From: Aquisalinus luteolus
GTDB lineage: Bacteria > Pseudomonadota > Alphaproteobacteria > Caulobacterales > Parvularculaceae
Assembly: GCF_009712425.2 (NCBI RefSeq)
Contig: NZ_VCJR02000004.1
Span: 101,144-165,143 of the forward strand
Reading direction: 5' to 3'
DNA length: 64,000 bases
Positions 53,967-62,496 of this stretch are shown here, piece by piece; position 1 is the first letter of the stretch; each line of letters opens with the position of its first letter. Both the position numbers and the translations under genes were made by a program. Under the pieces are notes generated by a model that saw only the letters and a program-made list of their open reading frames with translations, had not been told where the DNA came from and ran no database searches.

Positions 53967-55764
53967 GCCAGAATCTCCAGTTCATCTTGCGCCATAGGCG
54001 CAGCCTGATGCGCTTGAGGAAGCGCTTGCCGTGGAAGGGGTTGATCCCGACCTGCCGCCTAAAAGGCGCGATCTCGGCAAAGCTGATGGGCTCCGTGAGG
54101 AAGGGCCGGGCGGTCCGGACGATATTAATCGCGTGCTCGCAGCGTCGTATTTCATCGGGTGTCATCAGGGCGCGCGCTTCCTCACGCAGATCGTGCCCGC
54201 CAATGTCGCGGAAGCGTTTCTGGTTGCCGCTATAGCCCGCCGCCATGACGCTTTGCTCGCCGAGGAGCTTTACGATCAGGTCCAAGATTTTTTGCGAACG
54301 CTGGCCGGGCAGGAACTGCTTGATCTCGGTTTCTGACAAGAGCGTCTCGAAACATTCCTCACCATAGACCTTGATGAAGGCCGAACCGTCCTGGAAACAC
54401 AGGAAGTGGCGCAGGCCATAGCCACGGCCCCAGGTCAGCAACGAATGGAGTTCCTGCAGCTTGAAGTTGGTTGCCTCGTCGGAGATCAGATAGACGGGCC
54501 GGTGCTTGGCCTCATGGCGCTTGATGACCAAAGCTGCACACCATTGGATGAGGCCGAGCGCCTGCTTCTGCGCTTCGAGGCGGCTGGCGTCGATCACGAC
54601 GAAAATGTTCACGACTTTATCGGCACGTTTGAGATCGTTGAGATCGACTGTGCTCTTGCTGGTGATCTCATGGACGCGCGTCGTGATATTGAAGCGGTCG
54701 ACAGCCTGCTGCGCCCCGGCGAGGAAGGATTCGAAGGTGCGGCTGTCGGCGGAGATCATGAGATTATGGAGGCCCGCCGCCAGCGCACGGAACCAGGCGA
54801 TGAAGTTGGCGGCGTCTATAGCGTCATGCTCGCCAATCCACGGCGCATCCTCGATGGCGAGCGGCGGAGCCTTGCGGCTCTCTGGATCGCCGTCGCCCTG
54901 CAATACCAGTTCGCCGCACACCATCTGCAGGGAGGTCAGCAGCCGTTCGCGGTCATTCAGAAGTTGCGCGACTTCGCCCAGCGTCGCCTCACGATCATAG
55001 ACCAGGCAGACGAAGATGATGGCGAAGGTCAGGTCTTTCCTGGACCCATTGCGGAAGTAGAGATTATCGTCCCCGCCCTTGGATGGTTCCGGGTAGAGCT
55101 GCATTGCCAGTTCCTGGCAGTCGTCGGAGACATCCTTCAGCCCGCCAGTAGCCCAGAGCAGATTGACGATCAGCATCAGCGGGTTGAAATAGGCGCTTTT
55201 CCCTAGAACATCCGTCCACAGATCGGCAAAGTTGATGACAACCACTTCTTCGCCGCGCGCTTCCAGTGCCGGTTTGCATAGGCAAGAGAGTTCGCCCTTG
55301 AAGTCGATGATAAGCTTGGCATGGCCGATCATCAGGATCGTGTTGACGACCGTGTAGATGCCCTTGCCGGTTCCGGCAGGGGCGATGCACAGCGCATTGG
55401 ACTGGAAGTCGGAAACGACGGGTTGAAAGCGGCCCCGGTGACGGACTGCGCCCAGGAACATGCCGTTCATGCGTCGGGAGCATTGCCGTTTGATTTCGCG
55501 CCAGTCTGCCCATCCGGCGGTGCCCTTCAGGCCCGAAGACTGGTTGGCATAGTGCCAGGCGAGCATCTTTGCGGCAAAGCGCAGGGCCGCCGCGCTCAGC
55601 TTCATGACCGAGGCAAGGATCATCAGTGCGAGCACCGCCCGGATCAGGTGGTATTCCTGATAACCTTGGATGTACTCGGCATAATGAAACCCGATAATCG
55701 CCGCGCCGCCCATAAGCAGCGCGGATTTAAGGGATTGCCGGGAGTTTTGCGATGCCTCGGCCAT
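53956..55764 (-). CDS. VirD4/TraG-type coupling ATPase (type IV coupling protein)
   Basis: 602 residues. Two N-terminal membrane helices (about 13-60), then an ATPase domain with Walker A APAGTGKG near 126-133 and Walker B VYLISDEATNF near 425. The following ELHSLLTWGRGYGLRHFLCFQD is the TraG-type block (GxGxxxxxxxQD). Coupling proteins carry relaxase-DNA complexes to a secretion channel. Neither relaxase nor channel genes are in view. The start at 55764 leaves 5 bases after the preceding stop; the preferred ATG has no strong ribosome-binding site. Confidence 0.83.
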   Translation of the reverse strand: MAEASQNSRQSLKSALLMGGAAIIGFHYAEYIQGYQEYHLIRAVLALMILASVMKLSAAALRFAAKMLAWHYANQSSGLKGTAGWADWREIKRQCSRRMNGMFLGAVRHRGRFQPVVSDFQSNALCIAPAGTGKGIYTVVNTILMIGHAKLIIDFKGELSCLCKPALEARGEEVVVINFADLWTDVLGKSAYFNPLMLIVNLLWATGGLKDVSDDCQELAMQLYPEPSKGGDDNLYFRNGSRKDLTFAIIFVCLVYDREATLGEVAQLLNDRERLLTSLQMVCGELVLQGDGDPESRKAPPLAIEDAPWIGEHDAIDAANFIAWFRALAAGLHNLMISADSRTFESFLAGAQQAVDRFNITTRVHEITSKSTVDLNDLKRADKVVNIFVVIDASRLEAQKQALGLIQWCAALVIKRHEAKHRPVYLISDEATNFKLQELHSLLTWGRGYGLRHFLCFQDGSAFIKVYGEECFETLLSETEIKQFLPGQRSQKILDLIVKLLGEQSVMAAGYSGNQKRFRDIGGHDLREEARALMTPDEIRRCEHAINIVRTARPFLTEPISFAEIAPFRRQVGINPFHGKRFLKRIRLRLWRKMNWRFWHGL

Positions 55765-55769
55765 GGGTG

Positions 55770-57068
55770 TCAGTTCCAGCCGACGAGGCTGAGGACATCG
55801 ATCACCGTCCACGCGGCATTGGGCGCGGAGCGGGTCTCGGCCAGATCGAGATAACCGGCCCCGGCATTGCCGCGCGTCGTCGCGATCTCGAACGGGGCCG
55901 CCCAGGTCTTCTCGCCGATGGAAATCCGCACCTCGCCGGTCAGTGTCTCAGGCACGGAGCCGTGATAGAGATTGGCGGCGACCAGAAGCTGCGACAGATC
56001 GACGGGAGCCGAAAACGCGATCAGTTCGAACCCGTTGAGGAGATCAGGCGAGGCCGTATAATCCTTGAAGAACTCGCCTTCGCGCGAACGCGGATTGCGG
56101 TAAGAGAGGACTTCCGCCTCCTCATAGGGCTGGGCGTAGAGATCGACATCGCAGTCGCAGGCCCAGCGGATACCGATCTCGATATTTCGCACGCTGCCGA
56201 GCTGGGATTGTGCCAGGCGCTCAGTCGTCACCTCCCGCTCATAGATCGAGCGGGTTTCGGTGCGCGAGGCAGAGACCGGGATCATATCCAGCTTGGGGGA
56301 GTTCGAGAACACATAATTATGGGCGATGGTCGGAACGTCGCCTGCGGCACGGACTAGCCCTTGCGCAAGATCGCGGTCGAAGGTGACGAGCTGACCGCCG
56401 ATGGCTTCGACCTCCAACGTCCAGAAGCGCCGCGTCGCGGCCTCATGGCGTTCATTGTTCTGCCAGCCCGCACCGGGGAACAGCATATGGACGGGCAGAT
56501 CGGCAAGAGACGCACCGCCCAGTTCCATGGAATAGGGGCTGAGTTGTTCGGCGACATGGATATGGGCGTCGGACGGCACATGGCCGAACTCCATGGTGAA
56601 TGCCGGTTCCTTTTCATCCCTATAGACTGGCGGGCCGACCAGGATGAGGCCGTCATAGGCAGCAGCCTCGTAATTGCGGGCGATGGTGCGCAGGATCAGT
56701 GGCGGATTGATGATCCCGCCTGTCCCGGACCCCGCGTTTTGTGCCTCGGCATAGTCCGTCAGAAGCTTGAGACAGGCGGCATTGGCCTGGATCTTTGCCT
56801 TGATGTGGCGGTAGGACTCGCGATCCGGCACGGTGATGTCGCAGAGACGCGTGCCGTCTTGGCCGTTCAGGAACACCGAGGTCTCGCCCGGCTCGGTCTC
56901 CTCAATGGCGAAGCGCATCAGCGGCGGCACGATCTCTGCGGCATGCTCGTGGCTCATGCCTTCCGGCAGGGCGATCAGAAAGCTCTTGGCTGCGGCAGGC
57001 CCCGTGACAAGGGCCGAGGATAGTAGCAGCGTAGCAGCAAGGCGGCGGATAGTTTTGGTCTGTGTCAT
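55770..57068 (-). CDS. Exported protein of the coupling-ATPase module
   Basis: 432 residues. Signal peptide MTQTKTIRRLAATLLLSSALVTGPAAAKS. The mature protein is rich in beta-type stretches. Residues about 140-165 (YEAAAYDGLILVGPPVYRD) resemble a von Willebrand-like strand, but no MIDAS motif is clear. Two cysteines form a C-D-C pair (ACDCDVD). It lies directly before the coupling ATPase gene and just after the four-helix membrane protein. Function unknown; likely a periplasmic partner. Confidence 0.65.
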   Translation of the reverse strand: MTQTKTIRRLAATLLLSSALVTGPAAAKSFLIALPEGMSHEHAAEIVPPLMRFAIEETEPGETSVFLNGQDGTRLCDITVPDRESYRHIKAKIQANAACLKLLTDYAEAQNAGSGTGGIINPPLILRTIARNYEAAAYDGLILVGPPVYRDEKEPAFTMEFGHVPSDAHIHVAEQLSPYSMELGGASLADLPVHMLFPGAGWQNNERHEAATRRFWTLEVEAIGGQLVTFDRDLAQGLVRAAGDVPTIAHNYVFSNSPKLDMIPVSASRTETRSIYEREVTTERLAQSQLGSVRNIEIGIRWACDCDVDLYAQPYEEAEVLSYRNPRSREGEFFKDYTASPDLLNGFELIAFSAPVDLSQLLVAANLYHGSVPETLTGEVRISIGEKTWAAPFEIATTRGNAGAGYLDLAETRSAPNAAWTVIDVLSLVGWN

Positions 57069-57098
57069 GATGATCTCCATGAGATTAGGGATTGCGGA

Positions 57099-58124
57099 TC
57101 AGTGCTCGCGGCCCTGCAGGCTGAACCAGTCAGCTGCGGAGCGTTCGATGAAGACGAAACGGGCGGCGTGAAGCTCGTCCCGGAAACCGTGAGCCTTCTT
57201 CTGTTCTTCGATCAGCGCCTTGTGGGTCTCTTCGCAATCGACCTTGGCTTTGCGGGCATCATCCCATTCCGGATTGGCGTAATAGGAATCAGCTGAATAT
57301 TTCGACGCCACGGTCGAGACTACGAGGAACAGGGCGGCCCCGGCCATGACTTCGGCGAAGAGCTGGACAGCTGTCAGCAGGCTACCTTTGGAACCTCTGC
57401 CGGTTTCGCCGAGCGAGCCCCAGTCGATATCGCCGGTCAGCCCGCCATAAGTGCCGGAAAACAGGATGATCCAGCCGAGCAGCATGGCGAAAGCAATGCC
57501 GTAAACGCCCCAGGCATAGAGCTTGCGCAGTCGGTCGGTATCGAAGAAGTCATAGACGAACTTCACCGCGAGGCTGGAGGCAGGCACCAAAAAGGACATG
57601 ACCATGGCCATCCAGGGATGATCGAGGAAGACGGTGACCGCCGAGTTGAGCATCAGCGAGGTCGCATTGACCATGCCCATGATCATCAGGATGACGGCCA
57701 TGGCGGCGCAGATGCCTGCCGTCACCTTGTCCTGCATCTGCCAGTCGCGCAGCTTGGTGCCGGTGAAGAGATTGCCGTTCGACAAAGCGGTGCCGCTATT
57801 GGCGACACGCTTGATAAAGCGGCTGGTCTCGGACAGCTTCCGCTCGGCTTGGGAGAGGCATTTCTCCGAATGGGCGACGCGCTTGTCGATATCGGCGCAG
57901 TCCATCTCGGCCTGGCGCAGCAGATCGGCGTTCAGCTCGTTCCACTGGCCTTGCCCGTACCCCCGTACAGCTTCTTCTCCCTTCGGATTGTTGCGATGCT
58001 TGCCGATGAAGTTTTCATCGAGGGCAGGCGTACGGATGCGGCTATCGGTGGTCCGCTTCGCGGGGCGGCGGGATGTACCTTTCGTGTTCAGATAGGTAAC
58101 GACGGATTTGGTCTTGTTTGGCAT
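57099..58124 (-). CDS. Multi-span membrane protein of the coupling-ATPase module
   Basis: 341 residues. A charged, coiled-coil-prone cytoplasmic head (about 55-115), four membrane helices between about 130 and 255 (AAMAVILMIMGMVNATSLML, MSFLVPASSLAVKFVYDFF), and a charged tail. AAAGGAA lies about six bases before the ATG at 58124. First gene of the leftward module, divergent from the HTH-like gene at 58178. No homologue by name. Confidence 0.65.
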   Translation of the reverse strand: MPNKTKSVVTYLNTKGTSRRPAKRTTDSRIRTPALDENFIGKHRNNPKGEEAVRGYGQGQWNELNADLLRQAEMDCADIDKRVAHSEKCLSQAERKLSETSRFIKRVANSGTALSNGNLFTGTKLRDWQMQDKVTAGICAAMAVILMIMGMVNATSLMLNSAVTVFLDHPWMAMVMSFLVPASSLAVKFVYDFFDTDRLRKLYAWGVYGIAFAMLLGWIILFSGTYGGLTGDIDWGSLGETGRGSKGSLLTAVQLFAEVMAGAALFLVVSTVASKYSADSYYANPEWDDARKAKVDCEETHKALIEEQKKAHGFRDELHAARFVFIERSAADWFSLQGREH

Positions 58125-58177
58125 GGTCTCTTCCTTTCGGCTTGCCATCACGGAGCTTCGAGGGTGAAACTCCCGCC

Positions 58178-59116
58178 ATGGACCATGACCCGAAAGAAAC
58201 GCCGCGTACCGCAAACGTCGTTGGCATTGGCGCAAATCTTGTTTGCGATCCCGACGACCGAAAACGGACACGCTATCCGGTGGAATGGAAGGAGTGCTGC
58301 CGCGATATTTTCAAGGAATACCGGCGCTACAAGAGCGAGACGGAGGGCGGCGAGTACAGTTGGACCCGAATCCGCAACCAGATCATGCGCAAATACGATG
58401 TGTATGAAGGCACACGCATTGTTGAAGAAAGCACGCTCCTCAGTCGGCAGAACCTTGAATCGTTCGTCAGGCATGGGAAGATGCTGAACGACGACAAGTT
58501 CAAATTCCTCGATCACTTCACCCATGAAAACCTGCTAGATCCGACCAGCGATTTTTCCATCGCTGCGGAACGGGTGATCGCCTATCGCGAGAAACTCCAG
58601 CAGGAGTGTTTTCATGTTCTCTATTTGGGGGATCGCCGCCATGTAGACAAAAACGTTTCTCAATATGTAAGTCATTTTTCCGAACGTCTTTTCATCTTGG
58701 AAAGCCCTCCAGATGAAGATGAGAAACTGGGAAGCGCAATATATTTGAAACCACAAGAATATGCATGCTTTTCTGTGGTATTTATATATTATAGAAACTC
58801 ACATCTGTTTTCTTTTGATACAAGCGTGCGCCACGGATATAAATATTTCGGCTACTTTCTACCTTTGTCACTGCATGATCATGATGGCAAAAAGACTTGG
58901 AGTTATGGGGTATTAAATCTATTCGATAGAAGTCAATTCAATACCAAACCTGCTTTCTTTCACAGCGCTGCTCACGGTTTTTTGAGTGAGCAGGATACCT
59001 CGATACTCATATCTGGAATAAGTACTCCATATAATCCCTTGCGTTACGCGACCATGGGGGAAAGGGGGCAAAAGAAAGCAGCTTATATTTACGTCAGCAA
59101 CTATTTTTCCAGGTGA
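58178..59116 (+). CDS. HTH-like protein A of the element, unknown function
   Basis: 312 residues. The N-terminal half contains a helix-rich region (SWTRIRNQIMRKYDVYEGTR, then LLSRQNLESF and LNDDKFKFLDHF) similar in pattern to the start of protein B (61512-62444): LS/LG, a K/Q-D/N-(I/L)-x-x-F core, and a DK-(I/F)-x-F helix. The C-terminal half is beta-rich (ACFSVVFIYYRNS, SYGVLNLF) and AT-rich, lower in G+C than the first half. A DNA-binding sensor is one reading. Only 53 bases separate it from the divergent module gene. Confidence 0.6.
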   Translation: MDHDPKETPRTANVVGIGANLVCDPDDRKRTRYPVEWKECCRDIFKEYRRYKSETEGGEYSWTRIRNQIMRKYDVYEGTRIVEESTLLSRQNLESFVRHGKMLNDDKFKFLDHFTHENLLDPTSDFSIAAERVIAYREKLQQECFHVLYLGDRRHVDKNVSQYVSHFSERLFILESPPDEDEKLGSAIYLKPQEYACFSVVFIYYRNSHLFSFDTSVRHGYKYFGYFLPLSLHDHDGKKTWSYGVLNLFDRSQFNTKPAFFHSAAHGFLSEQDTSILISGISTPYNPLRYATMGERGQKKAAYIYVSNYFSR

Positions 59117-59203
59117 GGCGTTCAATCATAAGAGATATATTGAATATTCGATAAACAAAGAGCAAATTGAATATTTAAATAATTTGCACGATGAGTATTT
59201 GCT

Positions 59204-59569
59204 ATGGTAAAAATCAATGTGCATACAGATAAAGGTGACAAAATACAGCCACCTGATTTGTTCCAGGCGGCTCGCAACAATGATATCAAAGAGCTAGCGG
59301 CGGCAATTCAGGACGGGCAATCGCTCAATGACATAGAGGATGTAAAGTCAGGGCTTACACCGATGCACATTGCGTGCATTCACCGTAGTGATACATTTCT
59401 CAAAGCTGCAGTACAGTATGAATTCGATCCTTGGATTCGCGATTGCAATCTACGTTTAGCGATTGACCATGCGAGAGCTCAGGGGCTGAGAGATATCCAA
59501 AAGGCACTATTCGAAAAGATGTATCCGCCAAGCTGGGATAGCGATCCGGTAGTACGGATAGATCGATGA
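59204..59569 (+). CDS. Ankyrin-repeat protein
   Basis: 121 residues, about three ankyrin repeats: DLFQAARNNDIKELAAAIQDG, then GLTPMHIACIHRSDTFLKAA, then DCNLRLAIDHARAQGLRD. Its TPMHIAC is the classic TPLHxA motif. Probably a protein-binding accessory; ankyrin proteins occur in mobile cargo and in contact-dependent systems. No clear ribosome-binding site. 87 bases after the HTH-like gene on the same strand; the two could be one unit. Confidence 0.72.
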   Translation: MVKINVHTDKGDKIQPPDLFQAARNNDIKELAAAIQDGQSLNDIEDVKSGLTPMHIACIHRSDTFLKAAVQYEFDPWIRDCNLRLAIDHARAQGLRDIQKALFEKMYPPSWDSDPVVRIDR

Positions 59570-59696
59570 CGCCGCCCTGGTTAATAATCCCTTAACAATC
59601 AATCCGTATAATGATTGTTATGAATTTAATATTGCAATTTTGTAGTGTAGGTCTTTTACGGGTCAGGCGGGTTACAAAGGGGCGTGCTGGAATGAG

Positions 59697-59725
59697 TGCC
59701 AGTTACGCTGATGGCGTAACTGGCA
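59697..59725. promoter_or_regulatory. 12-base inverted repeat upstream of the coiled-coil gene
   Basis: TGCCAGTTACGC (59697-59708) and GCGTAACTGGCA (59714-59725) around TGATG. Lies 38 bases before the start at 59763, followed by a second small repeat CCGGG/CCCGG. Operator or leader hairpin. Confidence 0.5.
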
Positions 59726-59762
59726 GCCGGGGTGTAGCCCGGCACGGTTTTGGTGAGGGCGC

Positions 59763-60437
59763 ATGAGCGATATCTTCACCGATGATGCCAAAGGCACCGA
59801 GAAAGACCGCGTGGAACTTGCCCGAAAAGCCGTTGCGGAAGCCGGAGGCCCGGCCATCGGGTCTGCAGCCCAGCATGAGAAAGACAGGCAGGAACAGGAA
59901 AAGCGAGAGAAAGACCGCGCCTTTCAGCAAACCATGATGCTGCTAAGCCGCCTTGCCACGCCGGAAGAAATCGCCGCTTGCATGGTCAAGCTGGATGACC
60001 TTCAAACACGGCTTGATGTGGCTTTTGATGAACTGGAAGAATGGCGGGTCGAGATCGAAGCCAGACAAGCCCATTCAGAAGACGGCACAGCAATCTATCG
60101 TATGGAAGACGGGCGCTTCTGCACGGCAGACAAGCGCGTTATTCCCGCTGACCACTTGCCGGATGACATCCCGAAAGATGCGCTGACACTCGCAGAATAC
60201 GAGGCGTACCTCCGCCGCGCCGAACAGCTCGCCCGCATTCAGGATGAGGTCATCAACTCAGGGCGTGAAAAACTGGAGAGCGGCGAAGCGACCTTGAAGG
60301 ATATCAAGGAAATTGAGGCGCAGATCGATGACGCTATAGCGATCATTGAAAACCCGGACCTCGATAGCGAACGCGGTTTACAGATGGATGATAACCTAAA
60401 ACCATCGTCGCCTATGGCCTTTCCACCAGCACCCTAA
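59763..60437 (+). CDS. Coiled-coil-rich hypothetical protein
   Basis: 224 residues, highly charged, with heptad-like helices (EKDRQEQEKREKDRAFQQT; LDDLQTRLDVAFDELEEWRVEI; LKDIKEIEAQIDDAIAII). A short loop DGRFCTADKRVIP may hold a turn. GAGGG lies a few bases before the ATG. The G+C and codon use return to normal after the AT-rich block. It ends convergent with, and overlaps by four bases, an exported protein gene. Function unknown. Confidence 0.6.
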   Translation: MSDIFTDDAKGTEKDRVELARKAVAEAGGPAIGSAAQHEKDRQEQEKREKDRAFQQTMMLLSRLATPEEIAACMVKLDDLQTRLDVAFDELEEWRVEIEARQAHSEDGTAIYRMEDGRFCTADKRVIPADHLPDDIPKDALTLAEYEAYLRRAEQLARIQDEVINSGREKLESGEATLKDIKEIEAQIDDAIAIIENPDLDSERGLQMDDNLKPSSPMAFPPAP

Positions 60438-60787
60438 AGATCGTCACAAGCCATCGTTGCAACAGCATAAACCGTTGAGGTTGCTTGTTTTGATGGGTAC
60501 TGCTCCATTATCTCAGCCAGCTTGATTTGCCCGTCTCCGCCTTTGATAAACCAATTGAGAAGGCAACCCGCCGTTTCCGGCCTATCCTTGGCGACGACTT
60601 GAGCCGCCATGTTTACGGCTCCATTGACCCACGATTGCCGTTCCCGGTCAGGCAATGCCAGCAGGTCGGAGTTCAGCAATTCTCGTGCTGGTTTGTCGCC
60701 AATGACCGGGTGTTGCGCGGACGAGGTTGAAGCCAGGGCAATTCCGGCCACGCCTGTCAGCAACAATGCTGTGGATAAGATTCCCAA
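60434..60787 (-). CDS. Exported small protein (TTG start)
   Basis: 117 residues. Signal peptide MGILSTALLLTGVAGIALAS, then a helical mature part with two cysteines (AGCLLNWF and TMACDDL). No in-frame ATG is available upstream before a stop codon; the TTG at 60787 with GGAA nearby is the only sensible start. WVNGAVNMAAQVV and the two-Cys pattern recall small periplasmic Rap1a/Tai-type immunity-like folds, but this is not shown. Confidence 0.5.
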   Translation of the reverse strand: MGILSTALLLTGVAGIALASTSSAQHPVIGDKPARELLNSDLLALPDRERQSWVNGAVNMAAQVVAKDRPETAGCLLNWFIKGGDGQIKLAEIMEQYPSKQATSTVYAVATMACDDL

Positions 60788-60927
60788 AAACGTTCCGTAT
60801 CAGGAATGAGTGATTTAACCTTTAACAGCCTCCGCAAAGCCACGGTTTCTGCGGGCGGGTTTTGGAGAATTTCTATGTCCTGCAACCGAACCGTTTTGAG
60901 GCAGGCAAGTTAAAACGGAGGAGCCAC

Positions 60928-61506
60928 ATGAAAATAGGCTATGCGCGGGTTTCGACAGCCGACCAATCGCTGGATTTACAGCTCAAAGCCCTGAAAGAGG
61001 CAGGCTGCGACAGGATTTATCAGGACCACGGCATCAGCGGGATGCGGTTTGACAGGCCGGGCTATGGCAAAGCCATGCAGGCATTAAAAGAAGGCGATAC
61101 GCTGGTCGTTTGGCGGCTGGACCGCCTCGCCCGCTCCATGCTCGAACTGACCGATACCGTAACGACACTTCATAATCGCGGCATCGGCTTCCGTTCGCTG
61201 TGTGAGTATTTCGACCTTGGCACTCCAGTCGGGGATTTCATGCTGCATATACTCAGCGCCATGGCCCATTTTGAACGGGCATTGATTATCGAGCGCACCC
61301 GCGCAGGCATGGCAGCCGCCAAGGCTCGTGGCGTTCAGATCGGCAGGCCGCCCGCGATGGACGGCGAGACATTCCGCGAAGCGCTGTTCCTCATCAATCG
61401 TGGGCTATCGGTCCCGGCAACAGCGACGCAGATCGGAGTCGGCAAATCCACTTTGTATCGGTACCTTTCGGAAAATGCAGCGCGATATCACCGCCTCAAT
61501 ATGTAG
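60928..61506 (+). CDS. Small serine recombinase (resolvase/invertase type)
   Basis: 192 residues. Catalytic Ser9 (GYARVSTADQS), the VVWRLDRLARSMLEL helix with Arg residues, and a C-terminal HTH (LSVPATATQIGVGKSTLYRYL). Closest by eye to the Tn3 resolvase/Pin invertase group. CGGAGGAG precedes the ATG. As the second recombinase of the element it may resolve dimers or act on an internal site; no transposase is adjacent. Confidence 0.9.
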   Translation: MKIGYARVSTADQSLDLQLKALKEAGCDRIYQDHGISGMRFDRPGYGKAMQALKEGDTLVVWRLDRLARSMLELTDTVTTLHNRGIGFRSLCEYFDLGTPVGDFMLHILSAMAHFERALIIERTRAGMAAAKARGVQIGRPPAMDGETFREALFLINRGLSVPATATQIGVGKSTLYRYLSENAARYHRLNM

Positions 61507-61511
61507 AACCG

Positions 61512-62444
61512 TTACTCAAAATCACTATCGTGAGGACTCTTTAAAAATAAAACACTTCTGCCTTCTTGTGCGACGTCATTCGTAAGTAATGAGTTTATAT
61601 GTAGTATATCGGGATAGTGGATTTCCAGCTGCTTCGGATCGAAATATGAAACACCGGAAATTTTCTCTAATGCTTCGTTTTCTTGTTCTTGACGAATAAA
61701 AAGAATTCGTGAAGAAAAAACTTCGCCTGAGACATGGCGTCTAACAGTTATCGCAGAGAAGTATTCATGAATCTTGAAAGGTTGATTCTTTGCATACAGA
61801 AAATTAGGATACTGATTATGTTCTTCAAATCCAATGCAGACAAAATAGTCTCCAATAGGCACTATAAAGCCTGTTTCCTTGACAGGCGGAGTGTTGAAAT
61901 CTTGATCTCTTCTACGAAAAAAGGATGAATATGTCGGGAGCCTATATTGATTGTTTATATTATAATCATCAATTTCAAAATGTCCTCTAAGGATACCATA
62001 GGCTCTATCTTTTGCTGTATCGTAACTCTTAGGTTGCGCCGCATATCTGACAAACTGGTATTTTCCAGCATATTTTATGCAAAACTCCTGTATTTCTTTT
62101 TCGGGAAGCCCTAAGCGATTTGATATTATTCCTCCTAATGTAAGATCACTATATTCAATATTTTTATTTTGAGAAAATGTATATGGATACAAGAATTTTA
62201 GATTTGAGTATATCCAGCTTGGTAATTCGCTTTCTTTTTGAATAAAAAACTCCTCGACAAAATAAAATATTTTATCGTGAATTTGGGGCGCGGCAGTGCC
62301 CGCATAAAAATTTGAAATATCCTTCTCTCCTAAGCTCAGTCGCTTGATAATATCTTTCTTTTTCAATGCAAAGCGTGCCCGCGCGAACTCAAGAAGGGTT
62401 CTGAGCGCTAAAATTTGGTCTTCAGATAATTTATTTGAAGCCAT
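61512..62444 (-). CDS. HTH-like protein B of the element, unknown function
   Basis: 310 residues, AT-rich gene. The N-terminal 70 residues contain an XRE-like HTH pattern (KKDIIKRLSLGEKDISNFYA) followed by IHDKIFYFVEEFF, which resembles the N-terminal region of protein A. The rest is beta-rich (FIVPIGDYFVCIGFEEHNQY; FSAITVRRHVSGEVFSSRIL). Only five bases separate its 3' end from the resolvase stop (convergent). Function unknown; base composition points to foreign origin. Confidence 0.65.
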   Translation of the reverse strand: MASNKLSEDQILALRTLLEFARARFALKKKDIIKRLSLGEKDISNFYAGTAAPQIHDKIFYFVEEFFIQKESELPSWIYSNLKFLYPYTFSQNKNIEYSDLTLGGIISNRLGLPEKEIQEFCIKYAGKYQFVRYAAQPKSYDTAKDRAYGILRGHFEIDDYNINNQYRLPTYSSFFRRRDQDFNTPPVKETGFIVPIGDYFVCIGFEEHNQYPNFLYAKNQPFKIHEYFSAITVRRHVSGEVFSSRILFIRQEQENEALEKISGVSYFDPKQLEIHYPDILHINSLLTNDVAQEGRSVLFLKSPHDSDFE

Positions 62445-62496
62445 AGCCGACCATTAAAAAGCAGTATCACACAGGTAAGCTTTTAGCCAATGCGGG

